Below, piece by piece: positions 1-5,448 of a DNA stretch of 6,531 bases. How positions within the stretch are numbered: position 1 is the stretch's first letter; each line of letters begins with the position of its first letter. The stretch comes from Azonexus sp. (GTDB taxonomy: Bacteria > Pseudomonadota > Gammaproteobacteria > Burkholderiales > Rhodocyclaceae), in the NCBI GenBank assembly GCA_031285115.1, contig JAITWU010000183.1, positions 1 through 6,531 on the forward strand. Reading direction: 5' to 3'. Both the position numbers and the translations under genes were made by a program. The notes under the pieces are model-generated. The model had not been told where the DNA came from, ran no database searches, and worked only from the letters and a program-made list of their open reading frames with translations.

Positions 1-819
1 GTGCTGCAATACATCGGCCCCTTTGATTTCAACGCCCTGCGCTGTATCTTCGGCGCGCTGGTGCTGATGGTCATGCTGCCGCTCACGGGCCGTTCGCTCC
101 AGCCGCCGCCGTGGAAACCCGTGCTATGGATTGGCGTGCTGCAAACCGCTGGTCTGAGCGGTCTCGCGCAACTGGCGCTGGTTTCAGGCGGCGCGGGCAA
201 AACGGCGGTGCTCGTCTATACCATGCCGTTCTGGGCAATCCTGATGACGGCGCTGTTGTTCAAAGAAAAACCGCGCCTGTCCGAATATGTCGCCATGCTC
301 ATTGCCGCGCTTGGCCTGGTCCTTGTCCTCCAGCCCTGGCAGTGGCGCGGCACGCCGTACAGTTCCCTGATCGCCATCGGCGCGGGCGCTGCCTGGGCGG
401 GCGGGACGCTGGTTGCCAAGCGCGCCTTTCGCCATCAGTCGACCGACATCCTGAGTCTGCTGGCCTGGCAGACGGTTGTTGGCGCCATCGCCCTCTCGGC
501 GCTGGCGCTGACAACGCACGAAAAAGAAATTGTCTGGTCATCCTATCTGCTGCTGGCGATTGCCTACAACGCCGTCGTTGTCACGGCGGTCGCCTGGGCC
601 ATGTGGCTGTTCGTCCTGCGCGTGCTGCCGGTGAGCGTGGCCGGGCTTTCCAGCCTGATTACACCGGTGATGAGCGTATTGTGGGCTTGGTGGCTGCTCG
701 GCGAGCGCCCCAGTTTGGCCGAGGGCGGCGGCATCACGCTGATCATGCTGGCGCTGGCGTCGCTGGGTAGTTTTGGCGCGTTGCAGGCGGCGCTGCGGCG
801 GTTTTTCACTTTGCGCTAG
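1..819 (+). CDS. EamA/DMT-family permease (5' partial)
   Basis: This is an inner-membrane transporter of the drug/metabolite transporter superfamily. Family members usually export amino acids or other small metabolites, but the substrate here cannot be read from the sequence. The visible 272 residues are strongly hydrophobic, with about nine membrane segments in two pseudo-repeats: the first spans about residues 1-112 and the second about 119-262. Each repeat has the family's charged-loop signature at the end of its fourth helix, FKEKP at 87-91 and LGERP at 233-237. The sequence opens at YIGPFDFNALR, which in relatives follows the first helix, so about 25 residues and the real start lie left of the window. 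The GTG at base 1 is probably an internal valine. The stop is TAG at 817-819. No clear intrinsic terminator follows, and it is probably unrelated in function to the next genes. Confidence 0.9.
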   Translation: MLQYIGPFDFNALRCIFGALVLMVMLPLTGRSLQPPPWKPVLWIGVLQTAGLSGLAQLALVSGGAGKTAVLVYTMPFWAILMTALLFKEKPRLSEYVAMLIAALGLVLVLQPWQWRGTPYSSLIAIGAGAAWAGGTLVAKRAFRHQSTDILSLLAWQTVVGAIALSALALTTHEKEIVWSSYLLLAIAYNAVVVTAVAWAMWLFVLRVLPVSVAGLSSLITPVMSVLWAWWLLGERPSLAEGGGITLIMLALASLGSFGALQAALRRFFTLR

Positions 820-849
820 ATTGGCTGTAGAAACATTGGCTATAGAAAC
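820..849 (+). repeat. 15-bp tandem duplication upstream of the promoter
   Basis: The unit ATTGGCTRTAGAAAC occurs twice head to tail, at 820-834 and 835-849, differing at one base (G in the first copy, A in the second). It starts right after the transporter stop codon and ends 8 bases before the -35 hexamer. The second copy also forms an ATTGG...CCAAT inverted repeat with 854-858. It could be a paired activator site or a simple slippage duplication. The sequence shows the repeat; any function is inference. Confidence 0.75.
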
Positions 850-857
850 AAAACCAA

Positions 858-886
858 TTGACGACCGACTGGACGGTCGATATTAT
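858..886 (+). promoter_or_regulatory. sigma-70-type promoter of the CMD/beta-oxidation operon
   Basis: The -35 element TTGACG (858-863) and the -10 element TATTAT (881-886) are separated by exactly 17 bases. Each hexamer differs from consensus (TTGACA, TATAAT) at one position. Transcription should begin near 893, giving a leader of about 125 nt before the ATG at 1018. It is the only strong promoter-like pair I found between the transporter and the three-gene group. The inverted repeat in its spacer suggests tight repression. Confidence 0.7.
862..879. promoter_or_regulatory. operator-like inverted repeat inside the promoter spacer
   Basis: CGACCG (862-867) and CGGTCG (874-879) are perfect 6-bp inverted arms around the 6-bp centre ACTGGA. 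The site overlaps the end of the -35 hexamer and fills most of the spacer, so a bound dimer would block RNA polymerase. Palindromes rich in ACCG/CGGT of about this size are common among TetR-family repressors, and TetR regulators such as PsrA and FadP are known to control proteobacterial beta-oxidation genes. No regulator gene is visible here, so the TetR assignment is inference. Confidence 0.55.
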
Positions 887-896
887 TTGCCAAAAA

Positions 897-992
897 TGGC
901 GACGGGCTTCTTCTGACATGGATTTGCCTTGCGCTGACTGTCGCCAAAGGACGCGACGATTGAGCTGGCGGGCTTGCAGTCCGGCCCCGCCA
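897..992 (+). promoter_or_regulatory. structured 5' leader with two possible stems
   Basis: Two perfect 7-bp inverted repeats lie in the leader. TGGCGAC (897-903) pairs with GTCGCCA (940-946) across 36 nt. TGGCGGG (966-972) pairs with CCCGCCA (986-992) across 13 nt, ending 13 bases before the GGAG ribosome-binding site at 1006-1009. The arms share a TGGCG/CGCCA core, so GTCGCCA could also pair partly with the TGGCG at 966-970, giving alternative folds. No T run follows either stem and I do not recognise a known riboswitch. In a GC-rich leader such pairings may be incidental. Confidence 0.3.
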
Positions 993-1017
993 AATCTGAA
1001 ATAACGGAGACGATTGA

Positions 1018-1707
1018 ATGGAAAACCAAAATCCCCTGCTGTCCTCAGACCTGTTGTGCGAGATTGCGCCCTATACCGTTTCGGGTTACGGCCTGTTCCG
1101 CGAAATCGTCGAACAGGACGGCGCGATTCCGGCCAAACTGAAGGCGCTGTTTGCCGCCGTTGCCGCAATCAACAAAGGTTACGGCGAACTGGCGCGGCGC
1201 GAGGCCGGACGCGCCCGGCGTCTTGGCTTGCCGCTGAAGGAAGCCGCCGCCGGATTGATTCTGCTATCGAGCCTGCGCGGCGAAGGCGCGGCGCTGGCGT
1301 TCAAGGCGGCGCTCGACGACGTTTACCAGGAGCCGCCCGCCGTAAGCCCGCAGCGTCCTGCCGAGCGGGCCGCGCCGGGCGAGGCGGAAAACAATTTCCG
1401 GCAGTATTTCGGCACGATTCCCCCGGCGCTGGCCAAACTGCTGGCGCTGGCGCCCAAGGGCGCTGATGGCTATTACCTGATGCGCCGGGGCACCATCGAG
1501 TGCAATACGCTCAGTAGAAAATACGCCGAACTGCTGCTCATCACGGTGCTCGCTTCCGACTACAGCCCGATGGCGGCGACTCACATCCGGGCGGCGCGCG
1601 CCGTCGGCGCGAGTGATGAGGAACTCGCCGAAGCCATCCTCTGCGCCGTTCCCTCCGCCGGTATTGCTTCCTGGATGGGCGCGGGCGCGCTGCTCGATAC
1701 AGTGTGA
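1018..1707 (+). CDS. two-domain carboxymuconolactone decarboxylase-like (CMD/AhpD superfamily) protein
   Basis: A 229-residue, probably cytosolic, helical protein with two CMD-like repeats, about residues 36-105 and 132-225, joined by a Pro/Ala/Glu-rich linker (106-124). The second repeat has the superfamily hallmark region, H189 followed by RAARAVGASDEELAEAIL. AhpD-type members have C-x2-C-x3-H there. In this protein the cysteine positions are Y182 and M185, and in the first repeat the corresponding positions are Y55, L58 and E62. It therefore should not act as a thiol peroxidase-type reductant, and its reaction is unknown. The start at ATG 1018 is supported by GGAG at 1006-1009, 8 bases upstream. 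It is the first gene of the operon, ahead of beta-oxidation enzymes, which suggests an accessory role in acyl-CoA or ring-product degradation. The superfamily call is firm; the function is not. Confidence 0.8.
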   Translation: MENQNPLLSSDLLCEIAPYTVSGYGLFREIVEQDGAIPAKLKALFAAVAAINKGYGELARREAGRARRLGLPLKEAAAGLILLSSLRGEGAALAFKAALDDVYQEPPAVSPQRPAERAAPGEAENNFRQYFGTIPPALAKLLALAPKGADGYYLMRRGTIECNTLSRKYAELLLITVLASDYSPMAATHIRAARAVGASDEELAEAILCAVPSAGIASWMGAGALLDTV

Positions 1708-1728
1708 CGGGTTGGCAAACCCGTTTTT
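1707..1728 (+). terminator. intrinsic terminator or attenuator between genes one and two
   Basis: ACGGGTT (1707-1713) and AACCCGT (1718-1724) form a perfect 7-bp stem with a GGCA tetraloop, followed by an unbroken T run (1724-1728) and a pyrimidine-rich stretch to about 1748. The stem begins at the last base of the TGA stop codon of the CMD-like gene. This has the form of a rho-independent terminator. Because the next gene starts only 27 bases beyond the T run, partial read-through is likely, making it a polarity element within the operon. The stem is short, so strength is uncertain. Confidence 0.6.
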
Positions 1729-1754
1729 CAATTTCTCTTTCGCCCTTCAATCCC

Positions 1755-3833
1755 ATGGATAACGTCACCTACGCCTGTCAGGGCGAAATCGCCATTGCGA
1801 CCATCGACAATCCCCCGGTCAACGCCCTCAGTCTCGGCGTCCGCGCCGGGCTGATGGACGCCATCGAACGCGCCGGGGCTGATCCTGGCGTCAAGGCGCT
1901 GGTCATCATCGGCGGCGGCAAGACTTTCGTCGCCGGGGCCGACATCAATGATTTCGGCAAGCCCTACGCCGAGCCTTCTCTCTACACCATCATCGACGCG
2001 CTGGCGGCCTGTGCCAAGCCGGTTGTCGCCGCCATTCACGGCATGGCGCTGGGCGGCGGGCTGGAATTGGCCTTGGCCTGTCATTGGCGGATCGCTGCGC
2101 CCGGCGCCAAAATCGGCCAGCCGGAGGTCAAGCTCGGCCTCATGCCGGGCGGCCACGGAACCCAGTGGTGGTTGCGTCTGGCCGGGCCGGAGGCGGCGCT
2201 TGAGGTGGCGACTTCGGGCAACCCGGTTGGTGTCGAGGCGGCGCACAAAATGGGCATGGTCGACAAACTGGCCGACGGCGACCTGCTCGCCGGGGCGCTT
2301 GAGTTCGCCCGCCAACTGGCCGCCGAAGGGCGCGGCAAACGGGACATCGACGCGCTGTCGGCAGGCTTGAAAAATGTCGATTCACAATTGTTTGCCGATT
2401 TCCGCAAAAAAAATGAGCGCAAGTGGCGCGGCCTGCTCGCGCCGCAAAAAATTGTCGATTGCCTCGAAGCCTCCTGCCATCTGACTTTTCAGCAAGGGGC
2501 CGCGCTTGAGAAAGCGGCTTTTCAGGAATGCGAGCGCAGTCCGCAAAGCCGCGCCCTGATCCACCTCTTTTTTGCCGAGCGCGAAGCGGCGAAAGTCGCC
2601 GGGCTGTCGCCGACGATCAAAGCCGCGCCAGTTGCTTCGGCGGGCGTTATCGGCGCGGGCACGATGGGCAGCGGCATCGCCATGGCGCTCGCCAATGCCG
2701 GAATCGCCGTCACCCTGCTTGATCTCTCTGAAGCTGCGGTAAGCCGTGGCATGGAAGCTATCCGCAAAAACTATGCGACTTCCGTGGCTCGTGGCAGCCT
2801 CTCGCCCGCCGCTGCCGACAAGACGCAGGCGCTGATTACCGCGAGTTCCAGCTATGCCGACCTCGCCGCCGCCGATCTGATTATTGAAGCAGTATTTGAG
2901 GACATGGCCGTCAAAGAGGAGGTTTTCCGCCAGCTCGACGCCGTCGCCAAACCCGGCGCGATTCTCGGGACGAACACTTCGACCCTCGACATTGACCGCA
3001 TCGCGGCGGCGACGGCGCGCCCGGAGAGCGTCATCGGGATGCACTTTTTCAGCCCGGCCAATGTCATGAAGCTCCTCGAAATCGTCCGTGGCGCGAAGAC
3101 TTCCGACACGGTCATCGCCACGACTATGGCGACGGCCCGTAAACTCGGCAAAATCGCCGTGCTGGCGGGCAATGCCGAAGGCTTCATCGGCAACCGCATA
3201 CTCGGCGCTTACGGCGATCAGGCGGATTTTCTCCTCGACGAAGGCGCTTTGCCCTGGCAGATCGACCGCGTCTTGCAGGATTTCGGTTTTGCCATGGGCC
3301 TTTACGCCATGCGCGATATGGCCGGGCTGGATGTCATCTGGCGCATCCGCCAGCAGCAGGCGGCGAAGCGCCTGCCCGGCGAGCGTTATTCGCCGATTGC
3401 CGACCGGATTTGCGAACAGGGCTGGTTCGGCCAGAAAAGCGGCCGCGGCTACTACCGCTACGAAGGCCGCGCGGCGACGCCCGACCCGGAAATCGAAGCC
3501 TTGATCGAAGCCGCTTCCGCCCAACTCGGCATAACCAGAAAACCCATTGCCGACGAGGAGGCGCTGATGCGCATCCTCTGCGCCATGGTCAATGAAGGCG
3601 CGCGCATCCTCGACGAAGGCGTCGCCCAAAGAGCCAGCGATATTGATGTCGTCTATGCCTATGGCTACGGCTTCCCCGCCTATCGCGGCGGCCCGATGTT
3701 CTGGGCCGAGCAGTATGGCCTCGACAAAATTTACGAGGCCGTTTGCGCTTATCAGCGTGCGCACGGCGACTGGTGGCGACCCTCGGCGCTGCTTGCCGCC
3801 GCCGCCAAAGGCAAAAAACGCTGGCCGGACTGA
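1755..3833 (+). CDS. FadJ-type bifunctional enoyl-CoA hydratase/3-hydroxyacyl-CoA dehydrogenase
   Basis: A 692-residue fusion enzyme for two successive beta-oxidation steps. The N-terminal crotonase domain (about 1-190) has both catalytic glutamates, E104 in [10 protein letters not shown] and E124 in GQPEVKLG, 20 residues apart as in mitochondrial enoyl-CoA hydratase. A linker typical of multifunctional enzymes follows (about 210-280, ending in FFAERE). The NAD-binding Rossmann domain starts near 295 with GAGTMG at 300-305. The dehydrogenase residues are S409, H430, E442 and N480, matching the spacing of S137/H158/E170/N208 of the human enzyme. C-terminal domains carry GQKSGRGYY (559-567) and [11 protein letters not shown] (637-647). 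Length is close to FadJ (about 714). I chose ATG 1755; an in-frame GTG at 1704 overlaps the previous stop but would put the terminator hairpin inside the gene and add 17 residues outside the domain. No good ribosome-binding site precedes either start. The crotonase loop reads PGGHGTQWW rather than the usual PGAGGTQR. Confidence 0.92.
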   Translation: MDNVTYACQGEIAIATIDNPPVNALSLGVRAGLMDAIERAGADPGVKALVIIGGGKTFVAGADINDFGKPYAEPSLYTIIDALAACAKPVVAAIHGMALGGGLELALACHWRIAAPGAKIGQPEVKLGLMPGGHGTQWWLRLAGPEAALEVATSGNPVGVEAAHKMGMVDKLADGDLLAGALEFARQLAAEGRGKRDIDALSAGLKNVDSQLFADFRKKNERKWRGLLAPQKIVDCLEASCHLTFQQGAALEKAAFQECERSPQSRALIHLFFAEREAAKVAGLSPTIKAAPVASAGVIGAGTMGSGIAMALANAGIAVTLLDLSEAAVSRGMEAIRKNYATSVARGSLSPAAADKTQALITASSSYADLAAADLIIEAVFEDMAVKEEVFRQLDAVAKPGAILGTNTSTLDIDRIAAATARPESVIGMHFFSPANVMKLLEIVRGAKTSDTVIATTMATARKLGKIAVLAGNAEGFIGNRILGAYGDQADFLLDEGALPWQIDRVLQDFGFAMGLYAMRDMAGLDVIWRIRQQQAAKRLPGERYSPIADRICEQGWFGQKSGRGYYRYEGRAATPDPEIEALIEAASAQLGITRKPIADEEALMRILCAMVNEGARILDEGVAQRASDIDVVYAYGYGFPAYRGGPMFWAEQYGLDKIYEAVCAYQRAHGDWWRPSALLAAAAKGKKRWPD

Positions 3834-3860
3834 ACGCCGGGCCGTCCAGCAACGCAAAAC

Positions 3861-3891
3861 CTACCCAACGCAGAATCTACCCAACGCAGAA
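3861..3891 (+). repeat. 16-bp-period tandem repeat before the thiolase gene
   Basis: CTACCCAACGCAGAA occurs at 3861-3875 and again, identically, at 3877-3891, separated by one T. Partial copies flank it: CAACGCAAAAC at 3850-3860 and CCCAACCCA at 3892-3900. It fills the 82-base gap between the fusion-enzyme stop (3833) and the thiolase start, just upstream of the ribosome-binding site. It is unusually poor in G on this strand. It may be a slippage-prone spacer, and a regulatory role is only possible. Confidence 0.75.
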
Positions 3892-3902
3892 CCCAACCCA
3901 TC

Positions 3903-3908
3903 AAGGAG
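3903..3908 (+). promoter_or_regulatory. ribosome-binding site fixing the thiolase start
   Basis: AAGGAG, 7 bases before ATG 3916. The reading frame stays open upstream as far as 3592, inside the previous gene, so this Shine-Dalgarno sequence, together with the thiolase N-terminus [16 protein letters not shown], decides the start. Confidence 0.85.
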
Positions 3909-3915
3909 CCAAAAA

Positions 3916-5118
3916 ATGCGCGAAGCCGTCATCGTTTCCGTCGCCCGCACCCCCATCGGTAAAGCCTTCCGGGGCGCTTTCAACAACCCCCAGGGGCAGG
4001 CCCTGGCCGGTCATGTCGTCGGCGCTGCCGTCAACCGCGCCCGGCTCGATCCTGCCGAAATCGACGACGTTGTGCTCGGTTGCGCCTTGCAGCAAGGCAC
4101 AACCAGCTTCAATGTCGCCCGCCAGGCCGCCTTGCGGGCCGGGTTTCCGGTTACCGTGCCGGGTATGACGGTCGACCGCCAGTGCGGCTCCGGGCTGATG
4201 GCGATAGCTACCGCCGCCAAGCAGATCGTCTGCGACGGCATGAATATCGCCGTCGCCGGTGGCGTCGAATCGGTTTCGCTGGTGCAGAACGAGCGTTACA
4301 ACATGTTCCGCATTGCCGACCCGGCGCTGGAAAAGACGATTCCCCAGATCTACATGTCGATGCTGGAAACCGCCGAAATCGTCTCCGAGCGTTACGGCAT
4401 TTCGCGCCAGCGCCAGGACGAATACGCCCTGCGCTCGCAGCAGCGCACTGCCCAAGCCCAGGCCGAAGGCCGCTTTGACGCCGAAATCGCGCCGCTCGAA
4501 AGCCAGATGACCGTGGTCGACAAAGCCACCGGTGAAACCTCGCTCAAAAGCGTGACCCTGACGCAGGACGAAGGCAACCGCGCCCAGACCACGCTCGACG
4601 ACTTGACCAAGCTGCAACCGGTTTTCAAGAGCGGCCAGCGCCTCAAGGAAGGCAAATACATCACCGCAGGCAATGCCTCGCAGCTTTCCGACGGCGCGGC
4701 GGCGCTGGTCATCATGGAAGCGGGCGAAGCCGCCCGCCGCGGCCTCACCCCTCTGGGCGCGTATCGCGGCATGGCCGTGGCAGGCTGCAATCCGGACGAA
4801 ATGGGCATCGGCCCGGTTTTCGCCGTGCCGAAGCTGCTCAAAAACGCCGGGCTGAAAGTCTCCGACATCGGCCTGTGGGAACTCAATGAAGCCTTTGCCT
4901 GCCAGGTGCTCTATTGTCGGGATCAACTCGGCATCCCTGACGAACTGCTCAATGTCTCCGGCGGCGCGATTGCCGTCGGCCACCCCTACGGCATGTCGGG
5001 GGCGCGCATGACCGGCCACCTGCTGATTGAAGGCAAGCGGCGCAAAGCCAAATACGGCGTCGTCACCATGTGCGTCGGCGGCGGCATCGGCGCAGCGGGG
5101 CTGTTTGAGATTTTTTGA
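3916..5118 (+). CDS. acetyl-CoA C-acyltransferase (degradative thiolase)
   Basis: A 400-residue thiolase that cleaves a 3-oxoacyl-CoA with free CoA to acetyl-CoA and an acyl-CoA shortened by two carbons. It is presumably a cytosolic tetramer like its relatives. All catalytic elements are present: nucleophile C90 in [14 protein letters not shown] at 324-327, H356 in [12 protein letters not shown], and the acid/base C386 in [11 protein letters not shown]. Length is normal for the family (390-400). The loop at about 126-160, containing YNMFR and [17 protein letters not shown], resembles thiolases placed in FadA-like and dicarboxylate (pimeloyl-CoA-type) pathways, but chain length or substrate cannot be assigned. 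It follows the FadJ-type gene by 82 bases on the same strand, and together the two complete a beta-oxidation turn after the dehydrogenation step. It could also run in the biosynthetic direction, but the partner gene favours degradation. Confidence 0.93.
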   Translation: MREAVIVSVARTPIGKAFRGAFNNPQGQALAGHVVGAAVNRARLDPAEIDDVVLGCALQQGTTSFNVARQAALRAGFPVTVPGMTVDRQCGSGLMAIATAAKQIVCDGMNIAVAGGVESVSLVQNERYNMFRIADPALEKTIPQIYMSMLETAEIVSERYGISRQRQDEYALRSQQRTAQAQAEGRFDAEIAPLESQMTVVDKATGETSLKSVTLTQDEGNRAQTTLDDLTKLQPVFKSGQRLKEGKYITAGNASQLSDGAAALVIMEAGEAARRGLTPLGAYRGMAVAGCNPDEMGIGPVFAVPKLLKNAGLKVSDIGLWELNEAFACQVLYCRDQLGIPDELLNVSGGAIAVGHPYGMSGARMTGHLLIEGKRRKAKYGVVTMCVGGGIGAAGLFEIF

Positions 5119-5130
5119 GCGGCGGGCAGA

Positions 5131-5158
5131 CTGGATTTCCGCCCGCGCGGGAATCCAG
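5131..5158. repeat. dRS3-like extragenic palindrome
   Basis: A 28-base near-perfect palindrome begins CTGGATTTCCGC and ends GCGGGAATCCAG around the centre CCGC, giving a 12-bp stem with one G-T pair. Its core ATTTCC-N8-GGGAAT differs by one base from the neisserial dRS3 repeat ATTCCC-N8-GGGAAT. It sits 12 bases behind the thiolase stop between convergent transcription units, so it may protect or end the mRNA. No T run follows on either strand, so it is not a standard intrinsic terminator. An alternative stem, GCGGGC (5122-5127) with GCCCGC (5141-5146), competes with it. Confidence 0.6.
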
Positions 5159-5448
5159 AATGGCGGTCGTCCGAAAAGTAATCAGACATATCGGGCGCTT
5201 GCACGAGCCCGATGCGAAACGACAACCTCAGTGTGATTGTCCCTTGTATGCTTCCCTTTTGTAGTATCGAGCAGTAAGGAGAGTCTTTGGCGTGGATGGC
5301 AAGCCGTTTGTTAAAAGCCCGGACAGTTGCCTGATGGCTGTGCGAGCACAGACCAGTAAAGCGGCTCTGATTTTCGGACGGATGGTATTTGAAAACTGGA
5401 CGGGGAACACAGTTGCTCTCCCGCAAGCGGAAGGGGGATTTCGTCGCT
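5159..5448. other. lower-GC intergenic spacer without a recognised gene
   Basis: These 290 bases hold no gene I recognise. A hand count of 5161-5400 gives about 51% G+C, clearly below the neighbouring genes. It contains a small inverted repeat, TCGGGC...GCCCGA (5191-5212, 10-base loop), and a palindrome, CTGTGC-GA-GCACAG (5338-5351). A Shine-Dalgarno-like AAGGAG (5276-5281) precedes a GTG at 5292 that opens an 84-codon frame ending at 5546. The last third of that frame runs antisense to the DUF748 gene and its product shows no motif, so I do not call it a gene. The stretch may be a degraded insertion or simply non-coding. Confidence 0.5.

Noticed and set aside
2382..3857. 491-codon open frame on the minus strand opposite the bifunctional enzyme
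   Set aside because: It is antisense to a gene with full catalytic motifs. Its product is of skewed composition without domains, as expected for the mirror frame of GC-rich coding DNA.
3592..3915. Upstream in-frame extension of the thiolase
   Set aside because: It overlaps the end of the bifunctional enzyme in another frame, while a good ribosome-binding site and the canonical thiolase N-terminus mark ATG 3916.
3901..5019. 372-codon open frame on the minus strand opposite the thiolase
   Set aside because: Antisense to a complete thiolase with all active-site residues; no recognisable domain or start context.
5131..5158. Bidirectional intrinsic terminator between the convergent units
   Set aside because: The stem is strong but no T run follows on either strand, so it is described as an extragenic palindrome.
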